A stretch of DNA of 64,000 nucleotides from Jaapia argillacea MUCL 33604 (lineage: Eukaryota > Basidiomycota > Agaricomycetes > Jaapiales > Jaapiaceae): assembly GCA_000697665.1 (NCBI GenBank), contig KL197749.1, positions 60,441-124,440 of the forward strand, read 5' to 3'. The notes below the pieces were generated by a model. The model saw only the letters and a list, made by a program, of their open reading frames with translations, searched no databases and had not been told where the DNA came from. Position 1 is the stretch's first letter. Each line of letters starts with the position of its first letter. This document shows positions 1-11,938 of this stretch, in pieces. The position numbers were made by a program, and so were the translations under genes.

Positions 1-1930
1 TATTGTTGAAGGCTTGAAGTCCGAACTACCTCTGGGCCAGATCAGGGGAGCCAGTATCGAATGCATGACATTCTGATGTCACCAAGGTGGTGCCGCGGAG
101 GCCTTCGTGATGTTGTGGAGGCAATGGCAGAGCGACATTTTCGCGGCGGCAGGTTGTCACTTCTGCAAACGATAGGTTGGGACCATTTTGAGAGTGTCAA
201 CCTGACCTCAATCCTGGGCACAAAATAATCTATCCTATGATCCCACAACAATAACAACTTCTTGGGATCCTGTTGACAATTTACAGGTTTGGTGGTGTAG
301 GGGGCGGTGGGGGGTCGAGAGGCCCTTATCTGGAATTTATTTTGCATATAGCACCGACCACCAAAGGGTAGTATGGAGCACCCCGACTCTCCCAGAGCTC
401 CTCGACATGGATGCCTATGCTTCTTTTTGCTCCTCGAGGCATTCCGACATGCTAGCGTTCGACCTGGGCGACGACCCGGGCTTTACTGCATACTTATCCC
501 ATTCCTGTAGTGTTTGGGATGTATAACCGAGTCTCCAACGACTCGTGATGAAGATGCTCTTCTATTTCTTCTTCCACTGGCAATTCCTTATCACCTCCAT
601 ATATCGCAATGCTCTGGCTTCCCAATATGCTTCGCTGGCCATTGGCTCTTCTGGCTCGATAATTCAACTCACACTTCGCAGCATTCGACTCCCACAACCT
701 TTCATAATACATACTGTACTCTGAGTTTTCGTTTGGATTCGTGTCCACCTCGCCTACACCCCCATCGAGTGCTTCAAGTACTTGACACGGGCGCTCTTCG
801 AGAAGGTCTGTGTTGTATGTCCTGCATTTCAAGGCCTAACCCGTCTGACAGGTTTGTCGTATATATACATCTCGGATACATCAAATTCAAGCTGCCAAGC
901 CACCTCAATGCCCTCGACAACACCTTGATCATCCCACGGCCCAGTAACACGAAGTTGAGACGGGCAACACCAAACGGAATAATATCACCATTGGCATAAA
1001 GCGTATCGTGAGTTTCTTCTAAGTATATACCTACAACCAAATCTCGTCTATAATGTTATTCATCCTCAGTATTCTTTGTGCAGAACGGTCTTGATTCAAA
1101 TGAGTGTCGGACTTTCCTTTGCACAGCGGCGACACCAACTTGAAGCGATCAATCGAGGGTGCCAGAGCATTCAACAGAGGCAATATTAAATGCCTGGCAA
1201 ATCTCTCAGTCCTACGAGCGCCACTACTAATCCGAAATGCTGCTTGTGTTGGGCAGCTAATTCCAATGCCACGGGGATCTGCCTCCTATACCCACGACAT
1301 CGTAGCAGCATCATCTCCCTCACCCCTGCCCACCAGGCAGGTCAGTCCCGCCGCCCATCAGTGCTCAAGCACTCCATTCCGTTGCCTTACAGAGTATTGT
1401 GCCCCGAAAGCAACCACGAGCCGAGAATGACATATTTTCGAGAATTCAGATACTGCACTCCAACTTCGTCGAGGACCTGAAGGTTGACGCTGCCCTACAG
1501 CCTTGCCTGAATCATCAACTCTTGAAACCTATCCTATTTCGAAGACCCCATGTTCGTCTCGAGCCTACACAACTGGGATCATTGTTGGTGGTCGGTTTCG
1601 TGGCTCGGGGCCTCAGATGCCGAATTTCCCTCGTTCTCCAATTACCTCATTGCCGACTTGACACTTGTGCCAGGTTCTTGGACCATGTCTTTCGTAGGTT
1701 TGATGTGTTTTATACGCATCCATGCACACCCTCCGCATCATCGAAAGGGACGTCTGTATTACCTTAAATAACCGAATATTACAAATATTACCATATACGT
1801 CCGTGAGAACGCTTACGTGGGGGGTGGGGGGGTCCCTCTAGAGGTCTTACCAGGATTCGGTAAACCCAAGTCTTTTTTTTGATTTCTGTCCACCCCTTGC
1901 TCTCCCCTCGCCACAGCAGTTTGAAGGCTG
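1..1930. other. Unassigned region with decayed coding-like remnants
   Basis: No gene is recognised here. On the minus strand, two overlapping stretches read like protein: about 774-1040 and 494-832. The upstream one contains a segment with a plausible protein composition (TGPWDDQGVVEGIEVAWQLE in one frame, with a matching continuation LYANGDIIPFGVARL in the next frame), which suggests a frame-shifted relic. The downstream one is hydrophilic and acidic, rich in Glu, Asn and Tyr. Neither could be assigned to a family. The plus-strand frames at 1104-1770 are Pro/Ser/Arg-rich and look like chance reading frames. The right part borders the outer end of the kinase palindrome near 1930. Confidence 0.35.
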
Positions 1931-4030
1931 TCGACTCCGAATTTGTTGCAAGGCATAATCCATGTCCTATCCACTACCATAACAGGCTTTTTGTCGAAGC
2001 CCAGGCACTCCTAGGGTCTGGATATGTTGCACTCGCCACGATCTCCACCAAGTCATGAGCTTCTCGAATTCTTCCTGGCGCCACAGGTTTGAACGAGCCT
2101 CCTGGAACACCAGAGCTACCATCGGTTCGGAAGGGCCCTAAATCCCTACTGCATCGACCCTTTCAATGCGGAAGGCGCCAAAGGAGATTCGAGCGCCGGT
2201 AACCGACGAAGGCTGACACACCGGGTTTCCTTCGGAGTGCTGTCAATGACCATACTGTACTTACAGCAATCTCGAAAGATCAGATGTGTTTCCCTTTGGA
2301 GTGAAGAGGTTTTACTCCACCCCATCACAACATGTAGAAGCGGTGTGAAACGCTGCTGAGCACAGGGATAATTGCGGCGAGTCTGCCTCGAAATGTCCAA
2401 TGCTTGGATAGTAAGTGATCGATATGAAATAAAGGTGCGTAAAAGCAATAGTAGAAAATATAAGGACAGGTCGCTAATGATGCTCTTCCAGGGCCGACAA
2501 GGCATCACATTGTAGAGAGGCCTGGAGCTCTATCACACTGGGCCTCTCTGCAGGATCTACAGACCAGAACGGCCGGAGGATTCTCCGAAGTTCCTTGCTC
2601 TTCCCTGCCCCATCTGGAATATCCGCGTTGAAGAAGCTGTCCTCGGTGTAGGGACAAGCGCCCCTGGCGATCATGGTGGCGACCAGGAAATCATAGTGGC
2701 AAAACTGGAAGGGAACTTTCGAGGTGATCACCTGTCGTTCCTAGTGTCAGTTGTCTGCAGATATTCTGACCGCAACAGAACAAACCTCGGCCAAGGTTCC
2801 AGCGAGGGCATAGGCGTCGGACTCCTTTGTTGGAGGCCCACGTTGGTCATCGCCAGCCAGTGGGAGAGGATTTATTCTCTCGGGGGCCATCCATCGGACG
2901 GTACTACCCCAATTGGCAACGTCTGGCTCAGTCTGGTCGAGGATGCGAGCTGAGCCGAAATCCGAGAGAACGGCGTGGCCGTCCTCTCCAACCAGGACGT
3001 TGCGTTATGAGCAGCGTACCGTGAGTTAGTTGTTGCTAAATATTTGCAGCGGTGGAAGTGATGCTCACCGCCTTCAGGTCTCCATGAACAATCGGTGGGG
3101 TTAGCGCGTGTAGGTAGGTCAGACCTTCGATGATGTCGGTGATCTGGGGAAGTTGTCATCATTGCGCCCCGCTGCGGCGATGGTGATGAGACTCACCAAG
3201 GGAAGTCGAAGAACATCAGGATTGCGGCGGATATAGTCGACGATATCTCCATTGATATACCACTTCATCACGATAGCAGGGGCACTTCCGATGGTTGCGA
3301 ATCCGAAAACCTCTGCGATATTCTTGTGATTGAGGTGAAGTTCATACATATTTCTCTCTCGTCGGGCATGCTAAGTATCAGCATCAGCGACAATTAGTCC
3401 GTGGTGGCGAGCAACGACATACCCCATTCATCTCGCCCCTGTTTTCGCCACCTTCGGATGTGCGATACATCTTGATGGCAACCTAGCACGAGTTCTATGA
3501 TCTGGTGACCCTCATCTGAAGCCTGTGCATCACTTACCTTCTTGGCGCGGTCGTCCAGAGTGACGTCGACAATATAAATGCCGGAGAAGGCACCCATGGC
3601 TTGGGGGGTTGCGCTGGTCTCATTGATGGTGAGATCTGGAAGGACATATATGGAACACCTTTTCCAGCCTTCACTTTGTCGAAATCGCCGTTGGAAGCGG
3701 CAATTGTCGTCCAGAGCGACTTGAGTACTGAGAATGTGGATAATATGGCGCCCATGGTGTGGGGTAATGTGCAGAGGGTTGTAAGAAGTCGTAAAGAAGT
3801 TGCTTGCTTTTGAGAACCTAACATGTCCCTTCAGCCGGGCTACCTGCTGTCGGGCACTCCACACCAACATGTATGGTAATGGTTCCGAGTCTCCCATTCA
3901 GAAACAGCACACGCAAACTGTCCTTCAAAGTGCTATGACGGATATGAACGCGTGCGGCGTGCCCTGCATGCGCCCAAGAGTTCGAAGGCCTAGTAACCCT
4001 CGATCCCAATGCTTGGAAATCGATCGCCGG
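1930..4030 (-). repeat. Left arm of a large imperfect inverted duplication
   Basis: The reverse complement of this segment aligns by eye with 4985-7080. The match covers the kinase gene, about 270 bp upstream of it (for example GTGGAGTGCCCGACAGCAGG in the right arm, present inverted near 3850) and about 550 bp downstream. The flanks are clearly diverged (many substitutions and short indels), while the coding exons are closer. The two arms therefore form a head-to-head pair with 5' ends facing a spacer of roughly 950 bp. The outer limits are approximate because similarity fades gradually. Confidence 0.8.
2474..3755 (-). CDS. TKL-like protein kinase, copy 1 (left arm)
   Basis: This is a multi-exon kinase read on the minus strand. 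Exons, in order, give MGAILSTFSVLKSLW, a nucleotide-binding loop region (AMGAFSGIYIVD, a weak glycine loop), VAIKMYRTSE with the beta-3 Lys, then HLNHKNIAEVFGFATIG, a hinge-like VMKWYINGDIVDYI, the catalytic loop VHGDLKARNV, DFGSARIL, WMAPERI, and a C-lobe ending in SALEEHH. The catalytic Asp of HGD and the DFG Asp are present, so an active Ser/Thr-Tyr kinase of the TKL type is possible. At least four short introns match those of copy 2. Near VKAGKG the reading frame differs by one base from the kinase frame that follows, so the first exon is either mis-modelled or frameshifted. The start is the MGAIL codon shared with copy 2. Confidence 0.72.
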
Positions 4031-4984
4031 ATCGTATCTATGCTCGGCGTACGTACTTAACCTTAAGATAACCTTGAAGTGTGCGCAGCCCCCGGAAATC
4101 TACATGGATGCCGTACCCCGGGCTGGAGAAAAGTTAGACCACCGGAGGGGCTACGCACACGCCACAGGTGAACGCCGCAGACAACGTGGTCTCCTTTCTG
4201 ACCATAGATCCACACCTTGGCGCCATTTCACCGGGTGCGGTCGTCGATGTTTGGAGAGCACCTTGGTTGCTTGGTCCGGAAGTCCCTGCACGGCCTCCCT
4301 TCCATCAAATTCACGTTGAGAGAGAATCCGGATCAGAACGGATGTGGCTGGGGTGTCCCTCTGCTCGACATCAGGGCGATGGACCTCCCGAGCCTCCATA
4401 ACAAGTTGCACTCAGAACACATTTCTCTGTTTACCTGATCGCTCAACTTGCACCTCGTCCATTGTTGTACTTTCTTACTGTAAAATTTTTACTCGCTGAT
4501 GTCCATTCTATCACTCCACAAGACAACCAAAAAAACCTCGAGGTTTACGTATTCTGTGTGCAAATTGCTCCAACACACACGAGCGAGGTACATGTACAAT
4601 GAAACCAGTAAAAGGGGACCTAAAGTCGCGGGAATTCTTTGACGCGAGATGCTCGTATGATCGGTCTGATTCGGACCTGAATTCATTCATACCGGAATAT
4701 CTAGACTCGCGACCATCCGTTCGGCATAAAGCTCGCGTCTCTAACCGAGCGGAGTGTGAAAGAGACGTGAGCTTGCGATGTACGTCATTGAAGATCGGCT
4801 GGACAGTCGCACAGCCTTGAGGTAAGCGCGCAGGATCCCAGCTAGACTCGCTACCATCCGTTCGACAAAAATAGCTCACGTCAAAGACAAAGCGTGGTCT
4901 TCGACGCTAGTTTACGACGCATGACGTAAGACCGAGCTGGTCACGAGCCTAGATCCCAGCGCTTATAATCTAGATATGGTCTGA
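4031..4984. other. Spacer of the kinase palindrome; bidirectional promoter region
   Basis: This segment lies between the two divergent kinase genes and is not matched between the arms. No convincing gene is visible. It holds two direct copies of a short sequence, near 4705 and 4848 (core GACCATCCGTTCGGCATAAA and its variant CTACCATCCGTTCGACAAAA). The upstream control regions of both kinases should lie here or in the adjoining inner ends of the arms. The spacer length would allow the palindrome to persist. Confidence 0.4.
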
Positions 4985-7080
4985 CGACCCTGGCGATCGA
5001 TTTTTAAGGATCGGGGATCGAGGGTTGCTAACTCTTGGGCGCATGCAAGGCACGCCGCACGCGTTCATATCCGTCATCGCACTTTGAAGGACAGTTTGCG
5101 TGTGCTGTTTCTGAATGGGAGACTCGGAACCATTACCATACATGTTTGGTGTGGAGTGCCCGACAGCAGGTAGCCCGGCTGAAGGGACATGTTAGGTTCT
5201 CAAAAGCAAGCAACTTCTTTACGACTTCTTACAACTCTCTGCACATCACCCACACCATGGGCGCCATATTATCCACATTCTCAGGACTCAAGTGCTCTGG
5301 ACGACAACCGATGCTGCCAACGGCGATTTCGACAAAGTCAAGACCAGAAAAGTTGTTCGACCATATTTGCTTCCAGATCTCACCATCAATGGGACCAACG
5401 CAACCCCTCAAGCCATGGGTGCCTACTCCGACATTTATATTGTCGACGCCACTCTGGACGCTCGCACCAAGAAGGTAAGTGATGCACAGGCTTCAGATGA
5501 GGGTCGCCAGATCATAGAGCTCGTGCTAGGTTGCCATCAAGATGTATCGTACATCCGAGGCTGGCGAAAACAAGGAGCGGATGAATGAGGTATGTCGTTG
5601 CTCGCCACCACGGACTAATTGTCGCTGATGCCGATACTTAGCATGCCAGACGAGAGAGACTTGTGTATGAACGTCACCTCAATCACAAGAATATCGTAGC
5701 ATTTTTGGGAGTCGCAACCATCGGAAGTGCCCCAGCTATCGTGATGGAGTGGTATATCAATGGAGATATCGTCGACTATATCCGCCGCAATCCTGATGTT
5801 CTTCGACTTCCCTTGGTGAGTCTCATCACCACCGCAGCGGGCCGCAATGATTTGACAGCTTCCCTAGATCACCGACATCATCGAAGGCCTGACCTACCTA
5901 CACGAGCTAACGCCTCCGATCGTTCATGGAGACCTGAAGGCGGTGAGCATCATTTCCACCGCTGAAAGTATTTAACAAACAACTCACGGTACGCTGCTCA
6001 TAGCGCAACGTCCTGGTTGGAGAGGACGGCCGCGCCGTTCTCTCAGATTTCGGCTTAGCTCGCATCCTCGACCAGATTGAGCCCGACGTTGTCAATTGGG
6101 GTGGTACCAACCGATGGATGGCCCCTGAGAGAATAAATCCTCTCCCACTAGCTGGCGATGACACACATGGGCCCCCGACGAAGGAATCCGATGTCTATGC
6201 CCTTGCTGGAACCTCGGCCGAGGTTCGTTCTGTTGCGGTCAGAACATCTGCAGACAATTGACACTAGGAACGACAGGTGATCACCTCAAAGGTTCCCTTC
6301 CAGTTTTGCCGCTATGATTTCCAGGTCGCCACCATGATCTCCAGGGGCGCTTGTCCCTACACCGAGGAGAGCTTCTTCAACGCGGATATTCCAGATGGGG
6401 CAGGGAAGAGCAAGGAAATTTGGGGAATCCTCCTGCCGTTCTGGTCCGTAGATCCTGCACAGAGGCCCGCTGTGACAGAGCTCCATGCATCTCTGCAAGG
6501 TGATGCCTTGTCGGCTCTGGAAGAGCATCATTAGCGACCGGTTCTTATAGTTTCTGCGATCGCGTTTACGGACCTTTATGCCACATCAATCCCTTACCAT
6601 CCAAGCATTGTAACGAAGGACAATTCGAGGCGGATTCGCCGTAATCATATCTGTGCTCCGCAGCGCTTCACACCGCTTCAACGTGTTGTCGAACGGCGGG
6701 GTGGAAGTAAATCCTCTTCTCTCCAAAGTGAAACACATCTGACCGTTCGAGATCGCTGTATGGTCGTTGACAGCATTCCTAAGAAAATTCAGGGTGACAA
6801 CCTTCGTTGGCTACCAACGCTTGAAACTCTCTTGGCGCTTTCCGCACGGAGAGGCTGCGACGCAGACGAGACTTTAAGACACTTCCAAACCGAAAGTAGC
6901 CCCAGTGTTCCAGGAGATTCATTCAAACCTGTGGCTTGAGGAAGAAAATGAGCTTGTGATACGGCCTGGCGGAACTTCCGAACATCGTGACAGGTACAAC
7001 AGGAGCCTGGGCTGGGACAGAAGGAGGCGTCCGGTATGGATGAAAAGGCTTGCACATTACAACATGATCAGTGTCAGGGC
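4985..7080 (+). repeat. Right arm of a large imperfect inverted duplication
   Basis: This is the counterpart of 1930-4030 in the opposite orientation. It holds kinase copy 2 plus matching 5' and 3' flanks. The 3' flank (6540-7080) has no recognised gene but aligns with the inverted 2460-1930 stretch, for example around the shared words AAACACATCTGA and TCATTCAAACCTGTGG. Because non-coding flanks are shared as well as exons, the duplication was of a genomic segment rather than a retrocopy, and the shared introns agree. Confidence 0.8.
5257..6534 (+). CDS. TKL-like protein kinase, copy 2 (right arm)
   Basis: Exons separated by introns of about 50-60 bp give a full kinase domain: loop AMGAYSDIYIVDATLD; then, after a GTAAGT...TAG intron, VAIKMYRTSEAGENKERMNE with the beta-3 Lys; HLNHKNIVAFLGVATIG; VMEWYINGDIVDYI; EGLTYLHELTPPIVHGDLKA; RNVLVGEDG; SDFGLARIL; RWMAPERINP; and a C-lobe ending WSVDPAQRPAVTELHASL then SALEEHH. 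Lys, HGD Asp, Asn and DFG are all present, so the enzyme is likely active. The first exon, from MGAILSTFSGLK, is out of frame with the kinase frame by one base relative to copy 1, so the true start may be the GTG/ATG region near 5292-5310 or the copy may have lost its N-terminus. Its partner is the inverted gene at 2474-3755; the two start about 1.5 kb apart, facing away from each other. Confidence 0.78.
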
Positions 7081-7239
7081 CGTGATCAAAGCCAGATGTT
7101 GTGAGTAGAGAATGCATGCTCGGGCGCTTGGGGTACGAGAAAGCCGTAAAAAGCCTGTGACAATCACATGATCACCACAACAACCAAACAGTGACTTGTC
7201 GTCACTCCATGATATCTCAAACTTATCATGATCTCGCAG

Positions 7240-8030
7240 TCCGTTCAAAGTGCTACCCTTGGTCGTTGACAGCGGAATTGGAGTCAGTTACTCAACCAAA
7301 CCTCAGAAAGCTCATATCTCATCACAATCTAGTACACCAAAGTCGGATATGTTGGCTCCTACTCGCACGCCTATTTTGCCTGTCCATCAAGACTCTCGAC
7401 TCGGAGCTCCTCCAATCCAGTTCCGCGGTTCTCAGTCACCTTCATGTTCCCCCAAAACGTGATGTCCCATCTCGTCGCACAAGGGGCAAATCAACTTTCT
7501 CCTTGAACCACCTGGCAGATCAAAACGATCCGGGCAAGTGTCCCTCTCCTTAGGGTTGATCTCCTTACACGAAACCGCATGAACGATCTTGACCAATCTA
7601 TGACTTGGATCGGCACGACATGCAGGCGACCAAACCACCGTCCTCGAACGCCCCGCATACAGCTACCCCACAACATCAGGGTGTGTAGGGGAGCCGAATC
7701 CTGGTACGTCGTGATCCTCTCTCGCACCTCCCCATCGTCTATTCTACCCATGTCGGGTCTGAGTCCAGCAATGATGCAATCCTCCAAATCGTCGGCTTTG
7801 ATCTCCCTAAATGGTACCTCTCCTACCCAGATCTCCCAAATCGTACAGGTTCTCTCATCTTGTTAGGGTTCGTATGCAGATACGTATCGAAGAGGATGGC
7901 GAGATCTATATTGGACGGTGGAGACGTTATGCGCAAACCCGTCTCCTTCGAATGAAGCTGTTGCCCAATCGCATGGTCGGACTTCGCCGTCGGAGCAGAC
8001 AAGGAAGTTGTTGGGGTGTGATGAGGCCTG
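7240..8030 (-). pseudogene. 3' half of the HGDIKPPN-type kinase gene (unit 1 remnant)
   Basis: Minus-strand reading frames match the C-terminal half of the intact kinase at 34773-36106: CSDGEVRPCDWATASFEGDG, FAHNVSTVQY, MEDCIIAGLRPDMGRIDDGE, and VKIVHAVSCKEINP near the end. The catalytic-loop HGD and everything before it are missing, and the matching segments lie in different frames, so this copy is dead. The 3' flank also matches the 3' flanks of the other two copies (shared around CTCGGAGCTCCTCCAATCCA), showing that it was duplicated as genomic DNA. The 5' end joins directly to an F-box gene fragment near 8030. Confidence 0.8.
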
Positions 8031-8200
8031 GAGCGGTTGCTGTGAAGTGTTATCGTTGGGAAAGGAGTGGCGAAGGTCAACGCTCAGCACTTACTGGGAC
8101 TGGTATGTCTTTCGAAGACATCTTCCTCGTCCTCAGGTGCCTTCCGGAGTGCCAGCGGCGGTAACAACTCAGGGCATACTGATGTGGAGGTAGAATGTGC
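8031..8200 (-). pseudogene. 5' fragment of an F-box gene fused to the kinase remnant
   Basis: Read on the plus strand, this stretch (GTTATCGTTGG..., CATCTTCCTCGTCCTC, GTGCCAGCGGCGGTAA) matches the inverted 5' end of the F-box gene of unit 2 (about 25850-25990) and, less closely, the start of unit 3 near 30000. It corresponds to the first exon and first intron only. The F-box domain itself and the rest of that gene, as well as the first half of the kinase gene, are absent. This is therefore a deletion junction joining the start of one gene of the unit to the end of the other. It does not encode a usable protein. Confidence 0.65.
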
Positions 8201-8474
8201 ACCCCGAACGCAAGGCCCGATGTCCATCTCTAACTACGAACTCCAGGCGTTTCGCCCTCATCGTACTAGTTAGGTCCTGAACCAGAGGGAATGCGAAGTC
8301 TGTAGTTGGCACCCTGCAAGCATTGCATATGTTCACAGTACCCAATGCCGGGATAAACGACCGTTATGTAATCGAATTAACCTCAACACTTGGCGCCCAA
8401 GCGCTCGACGTTGCAACGTCAACGTCCAACAGCACATCTTAACCACATTGTTCATTACTGCTCCCAATTCTCTC

Positions 8475-11147
8475 ATGAGCTCACTCACAAACCAACCTTC
8501 ACACCATCTAGCCGTAGTTGAACTCAATGGCAAGGAGCATGCGCTGCTTGGAGCATCCTTCCCAGATGGTCTCAGCCAATCGATCCAGAATAAAGCTGAG
8601 TTCCGCGATCGGCTGGCTGATGCTCTCAAGGCTGGCGAAGGCATTCATCCACTGGAAAGACTCCCTTGTGCTAACGTGGAGGCTGAGACCCGCACCACCT
8701 GTCCAAACGACGGGAAACTGTCCTGTGGCGTTTGTAAACTTGTCTCATATTGTTCAAAGGTAAGTCTTCGTTGGATGTCGTTGAATCTTTCTCAGGTTTA
8801 TCTCATTCTCAACTTTTTGCAAGACATGTCAACAGAAGCATTGGCCTGTTCACAAGAGAGGTTTGCAGCTGATCTTTTGACTTGACTTCGCCCTACCTCA
8901 AAACTTTTGGCCAGATTGCAAGGATAAGATCAGGTCCGATGACTGGAAACCAGCCTGGGTTATCGAAGGTCGTTCTCCTTCGTTTATGACCTCCGGAGAG
9001 GATTCCCTGTCCGCATTCAACCGGGTCAAAGAGGAAGAGTTTGCCGTGGGACTTCACTTGTACGATCTTTGGGTATAATTCGTATTGTTGCCATTGACCA
9101 ATGTCACTTTGTTCAGGTGGGGAGGCGTACCTGCAGTCGACGTGATCAATCTTTCCCGGAATGAGAACGATATCAACAAGAATTTCTCACTTGCTTTCGT
9201 TGGTACGCATGAGCGATTTCTTCTCCCCAAGTTCTGTTTTTTGTTCTAACGTCTGTTGTTGCTCCCTAGCCTCCGGAGATCTCAGAAACATTGTGCAAAC
9301 TATCACCGCCCTTCCTTCGAACTATGCTGGCCAGATCAAGATATTACTGAATGACAGAGAGCCACGTATCACTATCCGCAACATTGCCCTTCTATTGTTG
9401 CTCGGTACGGTGGATGACGAGAAAACTGCTGCCGAACTAGCGCTCCACTTTTGGTATTCAGTGTTCTTACCGGTAGAACATCACGTGCATTTGTCGACGG
9501 TAATGTCAGCCTTCCTCCAGCAAGTTGGGAAGGAGGGACATTTTTCTGTTCCTTTGGGTTCTCTTTCAACACTGTCCGGGAAACTTTCCCTAGATGCGTT
9601 TGATGCCGCAGCGGGGATGTTGACGGCTCAGCATCAGCTCGAAGAAGCCGTGAGCGAATACGAACGGGTTAGGTTTGTACCCTCCCTGTAACAGTACCTA
9701 CCTTCATCTCAACCTATTGTCTCAAGATTTGCACCATCGAGACAGGATCGCCATCACCGTCACTATTGCAGACTGGAACCTTCGCATCGACTTGCTTGCC
9801 TAGAATTTCGCCGTTTTGGTCTCCTTCTCCCGTTCGGAGCCTTGAATTCCCAGTTCAACACCCCTAATAATTTTCTGTTCTCACCTGGCGGGCGGTGGTT
9901 GCAAGATGACCTTGCTGATCCTCTCGAATCGTGGGAGTATGTCGGTCCTATTGTTTTCATGTTATTTAACTTCTCATCCGATTCCAGTATTGAAGCGGTC
10001 ATCAAAGCAGGTCTCGCCCATGGTGCCCAGCGTGCCGACATCTACGGCTGTCTATACTTTTTCTTGTCTGACACCCTGCGCAGCTTCGCTCGTCGTCTCC
10101 GCCAATTCCGCGTCTCGTTCCATGTTTTCAACCAGGACGCCGGGGAGCTGTCAAGTGACATCCGTGCTGATAAACTGTCGGCGTTCGGTGTGCCAAAAAC
10201 GATTCGTTTTGATCGTGTTGACGTATCCAACATCCTGGATGTTGAATACGCCGGCGTCCGGGGTGTTTTGACTGATTGGGGAACCCTCTTAAGGGCAAAC
10301 AAGACTGCCACGATTGTGGGCTACTTCATGAACTGGGCTGCCCGACAACCTGGATCATCACCAAACACAAGTCCTCCATATGTGACTGAACAGTTGATGA
10401 AACGTTTGATGCAGGACGACAGAGTAATCCGCCTTCATCTCTGTTGTTCCATTGTACTGATCGGAGCATTAGATCCCTGGACTCGGCCGCGGAAATTCCA
10501 TGAAGGCACAGAAGAGTATGTTGCGGATACTTCTTGCCTCTCAACGTCTCCACTAAACTCGCCGGACTAGTGGCTACAGACCTAATACTGGGCCAACTCT
10601 CATCTCTGACAGCCATCTACGAAAACAGCAAGGCGTTCTCGGAGTTCCTTGAGAAGCAGGGTACCGCTCAGGCCTTACAGGAGACGAAGCTCAAGCTCAA
10701 AGGGAAGCACACAATTGCCCCTCATGTGAGTGGAACATTCCTTCTGATGAGCTGTCACTCAGTCCCTTGTCAGCGGCTCTGTGCACCTCTTGATGGACAA
10801 CCAGATACTTTGCCTCATTTTCCGGATAGCGAAAGCTGGTACCTCCACGTGAGTTGGTCCGTCCCAAATACCCACGCCCTAGTTCTGACCTGCCATCCGC
10901 CCGCACCTTAGGTTCAGCTCGGAAGGGCTTTGTGGTCTGAACGTTATGTCGAGTTCTCTCGGGCTTGACCTTTCATCAAGTATGTAGGGCCACTTTCAAG
11001 TCGTGCGTCTAATGTAAACATCTCACAAACATCAGGCCTAGAGTTGAGATCTATGCTTCTGATGATAATCCTTGTAAGCCGCTGTACGATGCCTTCTCAA
11101 AACTGCCCGTCGATTCTTCACCGTCATGTAGTCACTGGGGGGCATGA
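8475..11147 (+). CDS. MYND zinc-finger protein with DUF4470-like region, copy 1
   Basis: This is a multi-exon gene starting at ATG 8475 (MSSLTNQPSHHLAVV). The first exon ends in a MYND finger: LERLPCANVEAETRTTCPND, GKLSCGVCKLVSYCSK, then, after an intron, TCQQKHWPVHKR. Downstream comes a DUF4470-type block: WGGVPAVDVINLSRNENDIN, ASGDLRNIVQTITALPSNY, IKILLNDREPRITIRN, followed by a long region reaching TKLKLKGKHTIAPH and IEIYASDDNPCKPLYDAFSK. MYND fingers bind proline-rich peptides; DUF4470 is found with MYND in fungi and in dynein-assembly proteins, and its function here is unknown. About ten short introns are needed. The frame around 10535-10600 and the last codons are uncertain. It is divergent from the kinase/F-box remnant at 7.2-8.2 kb. 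A rearranged paralogue lies at 32146-34545. Confidence 0.72.
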
Positions 11148-11938
11148 TAAGCAGTTGTCCCACAATTTCGAAATCGAATCCTGCTTGCCAAGTTTTTGTG
11201 GTGCACATATGTGTCGAATTGGTCCAGGGTGATGTATAAGGTTGTCGTCACCGCGGTGTCAACAACGACCGAGCTCTCCCCCTCTACTAACTACTTGTCG
11301 GTGGCCATATCGGCCGTCGTCCTAGTGACCCAAATCACCAGATGGAGCTCAGACGCAGCTCAACTAAGGGCTCCAGGGACTTGCAGCTTTATCTTGATCT
11401 TATACTAGGGAGCCCGTACCGCTGTTCTCCGGATCTGAATTGCCTGAAGAACTCGAGATACACTTGTCCCAGTCCCTAACTCTCCGGCATGGTCGTTTCC
11501 GCCCTCGTGTGGCCTAAAATGCTCACTTCACAGCCGGCGAATCCATATGTTGACTCTCAGCTCTCATCTCCCAACTTTCATCTCGATTCCCGATTTCACC
11601 TGACTTGGGCCGACGTCTCGAAATTCGAATTCCTATCTCACACAACTATCACTCTCGCCTCTCTACTCGCAGTAGCGTTTGTTGGATTGGAGACTCGAAT
11701 CGACTTTATCTCTTTCTAACATCAGTGGGTCGCGTTGTACGACGGGAGTGTATCATATCTTATTCTCCAAATTTACATTACATAAAGCCGACGAGACTAC
11801 TCGGCGAATTTCGCGATTGTCTCGGGGTTAGCGGCCTGAACGAGGGCAGTAAAGCTGTTGGACCACGGAAGAGGACGTCAGCAATGTGAAATGAGCTCGA
11901 CATGGCATGCATGACATACCAGCTGTGGGACGACACTA
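11148..11938. other. Intergenic region; right part is a duplicated 3' flank
   Basis: No gene is seen. The part from about 11500 matches 13500-13890 (shared words such as CTCAGCTCTCATCTCCCAAC versus CTCAACTCTCATCCCCCAAT and TTCCTATCTCACA). It is therefore the 3' flank carried along in the tandem duplication of the F-box gene. The left part (11150-11500) holds only short, Ser/Thr-rich chance frames. Confidence 0.5.
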
